From the NCBI RefSeq assembly GCF_007289895.1, contig NZ_CP041660.1, positions 3,534,001 to 3,598,000 of the forward strand: a stretch of 64,000 nucleotides of DNA, read 5' to 3'. Below, one piece after another: positions 26,836 through 36,743 of the stretch. The DNA comes from Catenovulum sediminis (GTDB lineage: Bacteria; Pseudomonadota; Gammaproteobacteria; Enterobacterales; Alteromonadaceae). How positions within the stretch are numbered: the first letter of the stretch is position 1; each line of letters opens with the position of its first letter. The notes beneath the pieces were generated by a model. That model was not told the DNA's origin. It did no database searches and was given only the letters and a program-made list of their open reading frames with translations. The translations under genes were made by a program, and so were the position numbers.

Positions 26836-29211
26836 TTATAGGTCTAATATTCTAACCCATTTAGATGTTATGTTTTTCGCTGGGTAGCTCACGCGAATTT
26901 TTGCATCTGTTAAATTATTGCCCATTTGCAATAAGCCTGCGGCAATCCCCTGCTCTGTCGTTCGACTGGTCGACTCAATAAATTGAATGTCACCGCTGAC
27001 TTCAAACATAACTTTTTCGTGGTTTATAGGAACAGTGGTACCCGCATCATCTTTTAACTGTGCGTAAATAAATACGGTATCTTTAACACCAGCTGTTGGC
27101 GCAACACCACTTTTGTCTAATCGCAGATTAATCTGAGTAACGGTTTTTGGTGTTTTTACCGTATGCCCAGCAACCTGTACGCCATTAATATAGGCTTTTG
27201 CAACTAACTCACCTGCAATAAATTTGTTCAAATCAAATTCAAAAGGCGGATGCGGTAGTTCATCTGATAATTTATTGATTGTTGGTTTATTGCGACTAAC
27301 TAGACGTCCATTTAACCAAAGTTCAACTTCTTCTGCATTACTATACACTCTGACTGGAATGCTGGATTTTTCCGTCCATTCGCTGGCAATAAAAACCATT
27401 GGGCCAGACTGGTAATCAGTTGAACGGATCTCTGGAGCGCGTTGACTTTGATAAAAATAGTAACTGTATTTAGGTAAACGGAAAAGACTCATTACCCCTG
27501 ATGATTCTAAATCATCTGCATATCCTCGGTTATAATCAAACATGACCCAATAACCATCTGCATGTGCTGGATATTTTAAATTATCGTTATGCGCTTCTTG
27601 AATATTTCTCGCTTGTTGTAATAAGCGTTTTTCACCATGGCTCAATAATTGTCGGCTTGTACGTTCTTCAGACTTTAAATCAGCCCATGAATCTTGGCTC
27701 AATCCTGCATTCTGAGCATAGTATTCCCAATCGCCATATTCAGAAACATTGTAGGGTTGGCTCGGCTCATCATAATGTTGCAATCTATGCTGTCTTGCCT
27801 GAAAGAAAATATCAAAATCTGTTTGCCAGCCTGCAGAGTAAGATCCCGGATATTCAGAATGTACCGCGTCATTTAACGTTTTAGTGAAATATGGAGGCAT
27901 CCAGGATTCGTTAAGTGAACATTCCCACGCCATAATACTCGCGTGATTTCTATCTCGTCGAATCATATCTCGGCAGGTTTGCACGATTTGTTCTTGGAAT
28001 TCTGGGAATGGCGAAAAATACTGCCAGCCTAATATCGCATCAACTAAGACTAAACCTAATTCATCTGCCGCTTTTATAAAGTCTTTTGAGTGTGGATAGT
28101 GCGACAAACGCACATAATCAAAACCTGCAGATTTAATTTTTACTGCATCACGATAATCTGCTTGAGGTGATAAGGCATAACCGACATGCGGATATTCTTG
28201 ATGTCGGTTAACACCACGCAAGAAGATTTTCTCACCATTGATCAGCAGCTCATGTTTATCGTTAAAAGCAAAGCTGCGAATACCAATTCGAGTTTGTTGT
28301 TTTTCTAAACTATGTTGCTGGTTTTTAATTTCAGTTTCTAATGAGTATAAATTAGGATTGTTTGGATGCCATAATTTAGGGTTAATTACACTGACCGTTT
28401 GTTTAACTGTCTTTTGACTATTGGCATCCAATGTGACTGTTTGTCTAGTGCTCTCGACCAATTGACCTTCAAACATTAAATTCTGCACCACATCGATCGT
28501 CTGCGCTGAGAATTCAATATTTTCAATATGCGTTTGAATCGCGACAATCGCTTTGTCATTTGTTATTTCTGGATAGGAAACAAAAATACCACCGGAGGCT
28601 ATTTCATCGGCCAGAATTTCATCGGTAATAAATACAGAGTTTTTAACATGCAAGGTTGCACCACGATACAAACCACCGTAGGTATTAAAATCTAATAACT
28701 CAAGAGGTTTCGGTCCGGTGATATAATTATCTCTGTTATCTAATTTAACAAAAATATGGTTGGTTTTACCATATTCCACATGGTCAGTAATATCCGCTAC
28801 AAATGGTAAATAGCCACCTAGATGGCTGGCAATATTTTCGCCATTCACCCATAAGTTGGCAGCATTCATAGCGCCTTCAAAACGGATAATAAGTTTTTTC
28901 TTTTGCCAATGTTTAGGAATATCGATTTCTTTTTTATACCAACTAAACCCTTGCCACTGATCATTGACCACCATAGGCTCTATTTTGGGCGTATGTGGCA
29001 AGTCTACTTCGTCCCACGATTGTGTTGGCAAAGTATCAAATTTGATGTCCTGCTCGCTTTTTGTGAACTGCCATCCCTTGTTGATATTAATAACCTGAGC
29101 ACTGACATTATTTAATTCGGCTGTCTCTGATACTTCTTGAGTTAAGTTACAACCAGACAAAAACAGTGACAAGACAAGCCCGTATATTTTATGTTCTGTA
29201 CGCAAAATCAT
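26836..29211 (-). CDS. Glycoside hydrolase family 2 lipoprotein (beta-galactosidase-like)
   Basis: 791 aa. The N-terminus MILRTEHKIYGLVLSLFLSGC is a lipoprotein signal (Cys21). A sugar-binding jelly roll (DLPHTPKIEPM..., GFSWYKKEIDIPKHW), an immunoglobulin-like domain and a TIM barrel follow in GH2 order. LRGVNRHQEYPHVGYAL and VRLSHYPHSKDFIKAADELG mark the barrel. The acid/base glutamate is probably in SLNESWMP and the nucleophile in NVSEYGDWEYY. Probably anchored to a membrane, acting on galactosides from a larger galactan; specificity cannot be read. It lies between the TonB receptor and the LacI regulator on the same strand. Confidence 0.87.
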   Translation of the reverse strand: MILRTEHKIYGLVLSLFLSGCNLTQEVSETAELNNVSAQVININKGWQFTKSEQDIKFDTLPTQSWDEVDLPHTPKIEPMVVNDQWQGFSWYKKEIDIPKHWQKKKLIIRFEGAMNAANLWVNGENIASHLGGYLPFVADITDHVEYGKTNHIFVKLDNRDNYITGPKPLELLDFNTYGGLYRGATLHVKNSVFITDEILADEIASGGIFVSYPEITNDKAIVAIQTHIENIEFSAQTIDVVQNLMFEGQLVESTRQTVTLDANSQKTVKQTVSVINPKLWHPNNPNLYSLETEIKNQQHSLEKQQTRIGIRSFAFNDKHELLINGEKIFLRGVNRHQEYPHVGYALSPQADYRDAVKIKSAGFDYVRLSHYPHSKDFIKAADELGLVLVDAILGWQYFSPFPEFQEQIVQTCRDMIRRDRNHASIMAWECSLNESWMPPYFTKTLNDAVHSEYPGSYSAGWQTDFDIFFQARQHRLQHYDEPSQPYNVSEYGDWEYYAQNAGLSQDSWADLKSEERTSRQLLSHGEKRLLQQARNIQEAHNDNLKYPAHADGYWVMFDYNRGYADDLESSGVMSLFRLPKYSYYFYQSQRAPEIRSTDYQSGPMVFIASEWTEKSSIPVRVYSNAEEVELWLNGRLVSRNKPTINKLSDELPHPPFEFDLNKFIAGELVAKAYINGVQVAGHTVKTPKTVTQINLRLDKSGVAPTAGVKDTVFIYAQLKDDAGTTVPINHEKVMFEVSGDIQFIESTSRTTEQGIAAGLLQMGNNLTDAKIRVSYPAKNITSKWVRILDL

Positions 29212-29297
29212 TTACCTCTTATAAAAACTTAGAATGCGCCCTAATCGTCTTAGACTAGAATTTAGAGCGACTTATTTATTTTCGATTCGTTAGCGAG

Positions 29298-32057
29298 TTA
29301 CAGTGTGTACTGGAAACCAATTAAGTAACGACGGCCCCATTCAACATTGAAAGCAAGTTTTGAATAATCGTTATCCCAATAAGTAACGGATTTTTCATTT
29401 GTTAAGTTTTGTGCCTGTAACGTCACTTTAAGATTGTCTGTTACAAAATAGCCAACACTTGCATCAGCAGTTGTTTCTGAAGAGTTTAAATTCACTCTTG
29501 AAGGTGTCCAACTATTAATCCCTGTGTATTCACTGCGGTAATTAACAGAAACGCGTGCATCAAAACCATCTTTGTCATACCACAGTGTTGCACTGGCGAT
29601 ATCCTTAGATAAACCACCTAAATTGTAAGGGTTATTGTCCGGTTTAAACTCTTGTACCCCGCTATCTGTATATGAGTAGTTAGCGAAGATACCCATGCCA
29701 TCGAACGGCGCTGGCAGCATATCGAAAGATTGTTGATATAAAACTTCAAGACCTTTGATAACCCCACCATCACCATTGACGGTACCAGTAAAGGCATAGC
29801 TGTCGTCGCCCACATTAATAGTGCCTGAATCAATGCCGATATGTGATTTTAAATCTTTGTAGAAAAAGTTGATGGTAGCAGCTGAACTTTCACCCCAATA
29901 ATATTCGTATCCGATATCAAACTGGTCAGCTATATATGGGTCTAGTTTAGGGTTACCACCACTTGCAGACGGTGGTTGTGTCGTTGGATCAATGGTATAA
30001 CCGGTTCGCATTTCCAATAATGGTGGACGTGACATAGTACGTGCAGCACCGATGCGCACTTGCGAATCTTCCGTCAGATTTAAGATCATGTTAAATGAGG
30101 GGAGAAATTCACTATAGTCATGACCGATTGAAACAGGCGCTACTACTAATGGCACTTCATACCAATTTCCATCTTGGTCTTGCGTCCAGAACCCACCTTC
30201 GTTTTGATGACCAGTCGATGTGACTTCAGTTTTCGCATAGCGTATACCGATGTTACCGCTAAATGGAATATCGCCAATATCACCAACCATATTTAACATT
30301 GCATAAGCGGCTGTATTGGTTTCTTCTAATAACCAAGATGCGAGTAAGTTTTTATCACTTCGGTTATCCGCTGGGTTCGTTGCGCCACCAAATGCTTGAT
30401 TCGCAACGAGGTTCCAGTTGTTAAATGTATAAATATCCGGTGCGTGGTAGCCACCGCCAATTGAATAGCTCGTACCATAATTTGTTAAACCATGGTCTTG
30501 TTTTGCAGTACGCACCCAAGTGTTAATTTCGTCATTTTCTTTGTTGCGATCTGTGATACGCGCACCAAAACTGAGCTGACTGAAAATACCCAAATCCAAG
30601 TCACGTGAAAAATCTAAATTGATATTATACATTTCATCGCTGAGCACTCTGTCGTTATTACCTTCCATAGTTGCTCCGACATAAGTTTCAACGGGTAGGT
30701 TTTCCCACACCCCAGGAGAGGTTTCAACCCAATTATCGACGGACTGCACAACGCCTAAACTATACTTTTCTGGACTGCTTATATCACCACTGTGAACGAT
30801 TAGTTTGGGCGTTTGCGGATCTTGAATATCAAAACCTAAATCGTAATCCCCACCCACATAAACCGGATTAACATCCACCCAAACCGACTCAATACTCGCT
30901 TCGGAAAAACCGACATCTAATTTTGTCGTCCACACATCTCCCACATACTCAACATTCACACCGGCGCTTAACATTTCATTGGTTTGAAACCAAGTCGGCG
31001 TAGAAACATCCAATCCATTGTTTTTCTGACTACCGGCGACTAAGTGCTCTTCACCATTGGCTTTAGTTACAATTAGCGGCTCGACTGCTGAAGCCTTGTA
31101 TGCATCTGAACCACCATTTTGCCAATTACCTAAGTCACCCGCGCCCATTTGATCATCCAGTTCACGGATGTCAAATTGAGAATAAAACAAATCTGTTTTA
31201 ATGCTGAGTCTGTCGCTTGGTTGCCACTCTAAAATTAATAAACCACCGGTTCTTTCATTTTCACCGCGTTTGCTTTTAACCATCATGCCCCAAGGCGCAT
31301 CTTCTAGAATTTGATTGTCATTTAAATCGCCGCGATCTGCAGCATTATTATAATCCCAAGATTCAATGCCTCGCTCTAATGAAGGTTGATCTTGATACGT
31401 CAATCCAAAGGCATAACCAAATGAATCAGAAACTTGATCGACAATACTGAAATTAGCTTTGTACCCTTTACCATCGGTGCCGGGTAAATCGTCACCTAAT
31501 TGGTTTTTCATCATACTTGCACCAATATTAATGATGCGCTTATCTTTAGATAACGGGCTAACAAAATTCATATTAACTAAACCCGCAATACCCCCTTCTG
31601 CTTTGCTAGCAATCGGGCTTTTATAAACTTCAACTGAATCTATTAACTCAGCCGGAAATTGTTCAAACCGCACATCCCGGCTTGGCTCAGCTGAAACAAT
31701 TTCGCGGTTATTCATGGTTGCAACATTTAAACGAGGTCCCATCCCGCGAATTGAAATACGACTGGCATTACCTCTATCTCGTGATGCAGCAATGCCAGGC
31801 AGACGAACCAATGAATCAGTTATGCTGACATCGGGCAAAGTACCCAAATCATCTGAAGATATAATTTCAACCACTGATTGAGAATATCGTTTTTCACGTA
31901 AAGCTTTACCTAACGTGGCACCAAAACCTTTTACTTCTATTACTTCGATATCCGAAGACATTTCATTTTCGCTATTTTCAGCTGACAATGCGTTCCCTGC
32001 ACATAAAAGCTGAGTGATACTGAGCGCTACTGCTGTTTTCTTTAAATTAATTTTCAT
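29298..32057 (-). CDS. TonB-dependent outer-membrane receptor, carbohydrate type
   Basis: 919 aa from the ATG at 32057, which has a GAGG ribosome site and yields a signal peptide ending ALSA; an ATG 12 codons earlier is less likely. A TonB box-like IEVIEVKGF opens the mature protein. The plug domain has DVSITDSLVRLPGIAASRDR, RISIRGMGPRLNVATMNNRE and VEVYKSPIASKAEGGIAGLV. The barrel closes with NVEWGRRYLIGFQYTL. The length and plug wording are those of oligosaccharide receptors of Alteromonadales and Caulobacter rather than siderophore receptors. First gene of the receptor-GH2-LacI unit, with an operator candidate 90 bp upstream. Confidence 0.9.
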   Translation of the reverse strand: MKINLKKTAVALSITQLLCAGNALSAENSENEMSSDIEVIEVKGFGATLGKALREKRYSQSVVEIISSDDLGTLPDVSITDSLVRLPGIAASRDRGNASRISIRGMGPRLNVATMNNREIVSAEPSRDVRFEQFPAELIDSVEVYKSPIASKAEGGIAGLVNMNFVSPLSKDKRIINIGASMMKNQLGDDLPGTDGKGYKANFSIVDQVSDSFGYAFGLTYQDQPSLERGIESWDYNNAADRGDLNDNQILEDAPWGMMVKSKRGENERTGGLLILEWQPSDRLSIKTDLFYSQFDIRELDDQMGAGDLGNWQNGGSDAYKASAVEPLIVTKANGEEHLVAGSQKNNGLDVSTPTWFQTNEMLSAGVNVEYVGDVWTTKLDVGFSEASIESVWVDVNPVYVGGDYDLGFDIQDPQTPKLIVHSGDISSPEKYSLGVVQSVDNWVETSPGVWENLPVETYVGATMEGNNDRVLSDEMYNINLDFSRDLDLGIFSQLSFGARITDRNKENDEINTWVRTAKQDHGLTNYGTSYSIGGGYHAPDIYTFNNWNLVANQAFGGATNPADNRSDKNLLASWLLEETNTAAYAMLNMVGDIGDIPFSGNIGIRYAKTEVTSTGHQNEGGFWTQDQDGNWYEVPLVVAPVSIGHDYSEFLPSFNMILNLTEDSQVRIGAARTMSRPPLLEMRTGYTIDPTTQPPSASGGNPKLDPYIADQFDIGYEYYWGESSAATINFFYKDLKSHIGIDSGTINVGDDSYAFTGTVNGDGGVIKGLEVLYQQSFDMLPAPFDGMGIFANYSYTDSGVQEFKPDNNPYNLGGLSKDIASATLWYDKDGFDARVSVNYRSEYTGINSWTPSRVNLNSSETTADASVGYFVTDNLKVTLQAQNLTNEKSVTYWDNDYSKLAFNVEWGRRYLIGFQYTL

Positions 32058-32145
32058 ACAAGCCTCACAAATTTGTTTGAGAAAGTGTGTCAAATCCGTT
32101 GTTATTATTATTTAATGGATCTTCTATTTACTTTATAACACTAAG

Positions 32146-32159
32146 GGTAAGCGTTTTCC
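32146..32159. promoter_or_regulatory. LacI-type operator candidate upstream of the TonB receptor
   Basis: GGTAAGCGTTTTCC matches GGTAANCGNTTACC at all but one defined position. It has the central CG typical of LacI-family operators and lies about 90 bp upstream of the receptor start codon. Confidence 0.45.
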
Positions 32160-32315
32160 ATCTGTTTTTTAACAAATTGTGTTTTTTTGTAATTTAGAGC
32201 TGAGCAATATAAGTTTTTGCTTACTTTAAGCGCCTTAAAAACCATTTTTGGAACTATATTGTTAAAAATTTGTTTTTTATTGGGTTTTTATTTGTTTGGG
32301 ATTGTGGTTTTTTTG

Positions 32316-32329
32316 GGTAATCGATTACC
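32316..32329. promoter_or_regulatory. Perfect LacI-type palindrome upstream of the second GH2 gene
   Basis: GGTAATCGATTACC is a perfect 14-bp palindrome with central CG. It lies about 82 bp upstream of the GH2 start codon at 32411, a good place to block a promoter. Confidence 0.6.
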
Positions 32330-32410
32330 TTGTGTCACTGTTAAGACAAATTAAAACTGATTCGGGTTTGTAAAAATCAACCGAATTAATAATTAGAGAA
32401 CATAAAAAAC

Positions 32411-34771
32411 ATGCATAAAATTTTATCTCTGTTGACGCTATTTTGGTCCTCCTTTTTATTTGCTGAATCTATCGATATCAATAAAGGATGGTTGTTTTCT
32501 TTAGGCGAAAATAAACAAAATGATACTCGGCTGGTTGATTTACCACACGACTGGTCAATTGAAGATATCCCAGGTACAAATAGCCCTTTTGATAAAAACT
32601 CTATTGATGCGTATGACACGGGTTATACTGTAGGCGGTGTTGCCTGGTATCGTAAGAGCATTAATATCCCCGAGGTTTTCGCGGATAAAGTTGCTTATCT
32701 TAGTTTTGGCGGCATTTATATGCAGTCTACAGTTTATGTCAACGGTAAAGTGGTGGGTGGTCAATACAATGGTTATACTTCGTTTACTTTAGATATCACA
32801 AAACATATTCGCTTCGGATTCAAAAACCATATCGAGGTGCGAGTTGAAAACAATCATTCAAATGGCCGTTGGTATTCAGGTTCGGGTATTTACCGGCTTG
32901 CAACCTTAGAGTTTGTAAATAACACACATATTGCGCATCAAGGTAGCCAGATCCTAACGCACGCGATACAAAATAACTCGGCAACATTAGACATATCAAC
33001 GCTTATTGTAAATGACAATCAACAACCTATTTATATTAAACACTATGTATTTGACGGCGATAAATTAGTTAAATCGCGAGTGACTAGACAGGCTGCGAGT
33101 GAATCCGAAATTAACACTCGTTTGCAACTATCCGATATTCAACGTTGGGATTTAGACAACCCGAAATTATACACTTTGATACAAAACGTGTTTGTCGGTG
33201 GCAAAAAAGTGCAAAGTAAAAGTTATGATTTTGGCATCAGAGAAATTGAATTTAATGGCAAATCTGGCTTTTTACTAAATGGTGAACCCGTCTTATTAAA
33301 AGGTATGAATATCCATCATGACAATTATATGTTGGGGGCTGCCGCCCACCCTGCAGCAGAATATCGCAAAGCGCTTTTAATAAAAAATGCAGGTTATAAC
33401 GCGGTACGCACTTCACACAATCCACCGTCAAAAGCATTTTTACAAGCCGCAGATCGCATTGGCCTTTTAATCATCACAGAACTGTTTGATTCGTGGAACG
33501 AAAAAAAATGGGATCATGTGAACGATTATTCATCTGTCTTTTCTTCAGACTGGCAGCGAGATTTGCATAACTTTATTTTGCGCGATATTAATCACCCCAG
33601 CATTATTATGTGGAGCATTGGCAATGAAATACCAGAACAATGGAAGCCGCTTGGTACTAAAACCGCTAAAATGCTAAGAGATGAAATTTTAAAATTAGAT
33701 ATCTCACGCCCGGTGACTATAGGCGCTAATTTTTCTGGTGAAGCCTCAGATGACATTCTTTCACTTTTTTCAGTTGTCGGTTACAACTATCAAGAACATA
33801 ATTATCAGCAAGATAGAAAACGAAACCCATCACGCTTAATGTATGCGTCTGAATCTTATTCGAATAAAGCATTTGAAAACTGGCAATATGTTTTGCAGCA
33901 TCCTTATGTGATTGGAGATTTTGTTTGGACTGGCTGGGACTATTTAGGCGAAGCATCAATCGGTTGGACCGGGTATAAACCTGAATGGAAAGGAATCGGC
34001 CCTTATCCATGGCATTTAGCATATTGTGGTGAAATGGACGCTTTAGGGTTTAAGCGACCGGCAGCATTTTATCGGGATGTTTTATGGGATACAGGACAAA
34101 ATAAACTCACCGCATTTGTTAAAAGCCCTGAGTTATCGTTGCAGCCAGCTCCCATTGAAGATTGGTTTTTAATGTGGACACAGGAAGATTTACACGCGAA
34201 CTGGTATTGGCCCGAACAGCAAAACAAAACACTGGATGTTGTGGTGTATTCAAGATACCCACAAGTTGAATTGGTGCTCAATGGAGAATCTCAGGGCGTG
34301 CACTCCGTTTCAGAGCAAAGCCAATTTAAAACGCTTTATCAGGTTAATTATTTGCAAGGCACGCTAGAAGTACGCGGTTTGAAAAATGGTAAAATAGAGA
34401 AAACCTATCAACTTGTTACCGCAGATAACGTCGCACAATTTTTAACGGAGGTTAAGCCTTATAAACACCCTGATTATAACGAAACACTTTTTTATATCAC
34501 CGTTCAACTTGCCGATGATAAAGCTAATCCGGTAACCCATTGGTCAAAGGATATGGTGGTAAATTTAGAGATTGATGGTGATGTTGAGTTGATTGGATTT
34601 GGTAACGGACACCCTGCGATAGATGAAAGCTTTAAACAAAATAGCCGTAGCACTTTTAAAGGACAGGCTGTTGCGGTAATCAAAGCTGATTCGTTAAAAG
34701 CTCAATTTTCGTTTGAGCTGACGGGTAAAACGAAAAGTGGTCAAAATATTAAAAAGCGTGTCTTCTATTAA
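32411..34771 (+). CDS. Glycoside hydrolase family 2 protein with DUF4982-like domain (beta-galactosidase-like)
   Basis: 786 aa with a Sec signal peptide (MHKILSLLTLFWSSFLFA). Domains in order: sugar-binding jelly roll (VDLPHDWSIEDIPG, GGVAWYRKSINIP, GGIYMQSTVYVNG), Ig-like domain, TIM barrel with LLKGMNIHHDNYMLGAA and AVRTSHNPPSKAFLQAADRIG. The acid/base glutamate is in MWSIGNEIPEQ and the probable nucleophile in YASESYSN. A further C-terminal domain (VVVYSRYPQVELVLNGES) resembles DUF4982. Periplasmic or secreted. It differs in domain wording from the GH2 lipoprotein at 26836, so the two likely act on different linkages or chain positions. Confidence 0.9.
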   Translation: MHKILSLLTLFWSSFLFAESIDINKGWLFSLGENKQNDTRLVDLPHDWSIEDIPGTNSPFDKNSIDAYDTGYTVGGVAWYRKSINIPEVFADKVAYLSFGGIYMQSTVYVNGKVVGGQYNGYTSFTLDITKHIRFGFKNHIEVRVENNHSNGRWYSGSGIYRLATLEFVNNTHIAHQGSQILTHAIQNNSATLDISTLIVNDNQQPIYIKHYVFDGDKLVKSRVTRQAASESEINTRLQLSDIQRWDLDNPKLYTLIQNVFVGGKKVQSKSYDFGIREIEFNGKSGFLLNGEPVLLKGMNIHHDNYMLGAAAHPAAEYRKALLIKNAGYNAVRTSHNPPSKAFLQAADRIGLLIITELFDSWNEKKWDHVNDYSSVFSSDWQRDLHNFILRDINHPSIIMWSIGNEIPEQWKPLGTKTAKMLRDEILKLDISRPVTIGANFSGEASDDILSLFSVVGYNYQEHNYQQDRKRNPSRLMYASESYSNKAFENWQYVLQHPYVIGDFVWTGWDYLGEASIGWTGYKPEWKGIGPYPWHLAYCGEMDALGFKRPAAFYRDVLWDTGQNKLTAFVKSPELSLQPAPIEDWFLMWTQEDLHANWYWPEQQNKTLDVVVYSRYPQVELVLNGESQGVHSVSEQSQFKTLYQVNYLQGTLEVRGLKNGKIEKTYQLVTADNVAQFLTEVKPYKHPDYNETLFYITVQLADDKANPVTHWSKDMVVNLEIDGDVELIGFGNGHPAIDESFKQNSRSTFKGQAVAVIKADSLKAQFSFELTGKTKSGQNIKKRVFY

Positions 34772-34809
34772 GTGTTAAGTATTAGATATTAGGTATTAGG
34801 TTTAAGACA

Positions 34810-34833
34810 ATCGGCTAGCAATTTCTAGCCGAT
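34810..34833. terminator. Terminator-like hairpin between convergent genes
   Basis: ATCGGCTAG and CTAGCCGAT form a perfect 9-bp stem with a 6-nt loop. It lies between the convergent GH2 and PhzF-like genes. The U-tract is poor on both strands. The flanks are built of short degenerate repeats (TATTAG, ATGATATTAA). Confidence 0.45.
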
Positions 34834-34870
34834 AAATCTAACGATACTAAATATGATATTAAGTATGATA

Positions 34871-35776
34871 TTAAATAAACAGCTGGCCTTCGGAAGATAA
34901 TATTGCATTACCACCAATTTTGACCGTAAGCTCACCTTCTACATTACTCACCAGATCTACATGTAAATAACTTCTGCGACCTTGGTGAGCCCCACGCTCT
35001 GCAACATATTTAGCTGGCAACTCTGAGTAAATCGGAAATTGATTTAAATAACCAGAAAAAGCAGGTATCGCAGCTCCAATGGGTGGATCTTCATGAATAC
35101 CAAAAACAGGCCCAACGAGTCGACAGTGAAAATCTGAGGTTGAAAATGCACTTTTCCCACTAAACAAAAGAATTGCATTTGCGCAGGTCGCAGGTGCTGC
35201 TGATCGCGCCCAAGCATCATAGTTAAATCGCGCCGCTTTGAGTGATTCAAAACTATCAACCGGTACAATTAAATATGGCATATGAGTGGCAACCAGCAAA
35301 GGCGTGAAACCATTTACGTTAAAATGATAACTTTCGATTGACAGCATCTCGCCTAATTCTTCGGCACTTGGCGTAAAACGATCAAATTCTGGTTGTGCCT
35401 TTGTCGTAAACTGGTTGAAAACAGGCTCACCATTTTCAACCTTGACCATGCATTCTACACTGCCGTTTACTTCTTCTAACGTGAATTGATTTTCACCTTC
35501 CTTTAAAGCTAATTCACCCGTTTTAGCTAGGGTATATATAGCGGCTATTGTTGGATGACCACCAAATTCAAATTCTCGTTTGCCGTTGAAAATGCGTATT
35601 TTCTTTTTGGCTTTATCACTTGGGGTTATAAAAACGGTACGCCAAAGGTTAAATTCTTCAGCGATAGATAACATTTGTTGTTCTGTTAAGTCGGTTGCAT
35701 CTGGTACGACGGCAATCTGCGCGCCTTCAAAACGCTTTTTGGTGAATACGTCAACCGTATAAAATTTAATAGCCAT
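34871..35776 (-). CDS. PhzF-family protein with altered active site
   Basis: 301 aa from the ATG at 35776 (GGAG ribosome site); an in-frame start 13 codons upstream is less likely. The two-lobed PhzF fold is recognisable: FYTVDVFTKKRFEGAQIAVV, FEFGGHPTIAAIYTLA, GIHEDPPIGAAIPAFSGYL, GAHQGRRSYLHVDL. PhzF relatives are isomerases whose catalytic glutamate lies in a segment of the type ELGHSETAF. Here the equivalent reads EEFNLWRTVFI, so the glutamate is replaced by arginine, and the usual GNxxAVV asparagine is also changed. It may be inactive or catalyse something else. A 12-bp palindrome lies just upstream. Confidence 0.82.
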   Translation of the reverse strand: MAIKFYTVDVFTKKRFEGAQIAVVPDATDLTEQQMLSIAEEFNLWRTVFITPSDKAKKKIRIFNGKREFEFGGHPTIAAIYTLAKTGELALKEGENQFTLEEVNGSVECMVKVENGEPVFNQFTTKAQPEFDRFTPSAEELGEMLSIESYHFNVNGFTPLLVATHMPYLIVPVDSFESLKAARFNYDAWARSAAPATCANAILLFSGKSAFSTSDFHCRLVGPVFGIHEDPPIGAAIPAFSGYLNQFPIYSELPAKYVAERGAHQGRRSYLHVDLVSNVEGELTVKIGGNAILSSEGQLFI

Positions 35777-35785
35777 GAATACTCC

Positions 35786-35797
35786 ATTGTATACAAT
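35786..35797. promoter_or_regulatory. Perfect palindrome upstream of the PhzF-like gene
   Basis: ATTGTATACAAT is a perfect 12-bp palindrome ending 10 nt before the start codon, just upstream of the ribosome site. GntR-family operators often have this form. The half site is the same as in the dyads upstream of the molybdenum hydroxylase operon. Confidence 0.4.
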
Positions 35798-36007
35798 TCG
35801 ATAAAATGCATACAAAATTTACGCCAAATACGATATTTTGTATGTTTATTAAAATTAATGAATTAGATCCCTAATTTAGTGCTCTTGATTTGGGCATGGT
35901 TGCACACTTATATTGCGTTTTAAGCGTAGCATATACAAAAACTTATGCTTAATCAGCCTTGCTATTTGTAGTCTTTTAAAGGCCAATAAACAAACAGAAA
36001 GGTCGCT

Positions 36008-36673
36008 TTAATCAATCGATAAATATTTATGCATTTGCACAGATAATCGCCAGTTATTTTTAATGCAATGATGAATCGCCAGTTCAGTCGCTCTTGGTTT
36101 TTGACTGATTGGCTGCAAACACACGCATACATCATCTAAACTGTTTCTTAATTTTAGTAACGCTTTTAAATCTTCAATATGTTGTTCTGTTGCTATCGGG
36201 TGTTTTATTTCATCGGCGCGATTAATCGCGCTTTGCAATACTTTAAATCCGCCTTTCATCCCTACCTTTGGAGAAACAGTCACATAAGTGGAATTATCGG
36301 TAAAAATTTCAAAAGTACCGCTTGTTTCAATTTGACTGGTATAACCGTTTTTATTCAGCGTTTCGGTAAGTGGACGCAAGTCATAAAGACAAGGCTCGCC
36401 GCCAGTGATGACCACATGCTTAGCTGAGTAGTGCTTTAATCTTGCCAGTAAACTTATTTCGTCAAGCTCGGCCCACATAGATGAAGCGTTCGAGATATTT
36501 ATGATGTTCTCTACACTTACTTTTTCATTATCGTTCAGTTCCCAAGTATGCTTTGTATCACACCATGAACATCCAACTGGACAGCCTTGTAGTCGGATAA
36601 ATATTGATGGTACGCCGGTTTTAGCGCCCTCACCTTGTATGGTTTCGAAAATTTCGTTTACCGGATAATTCAT
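36008..36673 (-). CDS. queE: 7-carboxy-7-deazaguanine synthase
   Basis: 221 aa radical SAM enzyme. Converts 6-carboxy-tetrahydropterin to 7-carboxy-7-deazaguanine in queuosine/preQ0 synthesis. The [4Fe-4S] cluster cysteines are in CPVGCSWC (residues 31-38), the CxxxCxxC spacing of radical SAM proteins. NEIFETIQGEGAKTGVPSIFIRLQG before it and HVVITGGEPCLYDL after it are typical of QueE. Transcribed divergently from queC, 70 bp away. Confidence 0.95.
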   Translation of the reverse strand: MNYPVNEIFETIQGEGAKTGVPSIFIRLQGCPVGCSWCDTKHTWELNDNEKVSVENIINISNASSMWAELDEISLLARLKHYSAKHVVITGGEPCLYDLRPLTETLNKNGYTSQIETSGTFEIFTDNSTYVTVSPKVGMKGGFKVLQSAINRADEIKHPIATEQHIEDLKALLKLRNSLDDVCVCLQPISQKPRATELAIHHCIKNNWRLSVQMHKYLSID

Positions 36674-36743
36674 ATTTGGCTTGTAACCTTTAACCTAATA
36701 AGTACACTTAACGCCGCATTATAGGCTAATTCTCGAGGAAAGC

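Larger units (their letters stand above)
32058..32410. promoter_or_regulatory. Divergent regulatory region between the TonB receptor and the second GH2 gene
   Basis: This 353-bp AT-rich gap contains no gene. It holds two operator candidates of the same type, one near each gene (32146-32159 and 32316-32329), and the ribosome site of each flanking gene at its ends. The layout suggests coordinated control of both divergent units by the LacI-family protein encoded at 25722-26744. Confidence 0.5.

Noticed and set aside
34772-34870. Short TATTAG and ATGATATTAA repeats as a CRISPR or mobile-element trace
   Set aside because: Units are short, degenerate and AT-rich, with no spacers, cas genes or transposase nearby.
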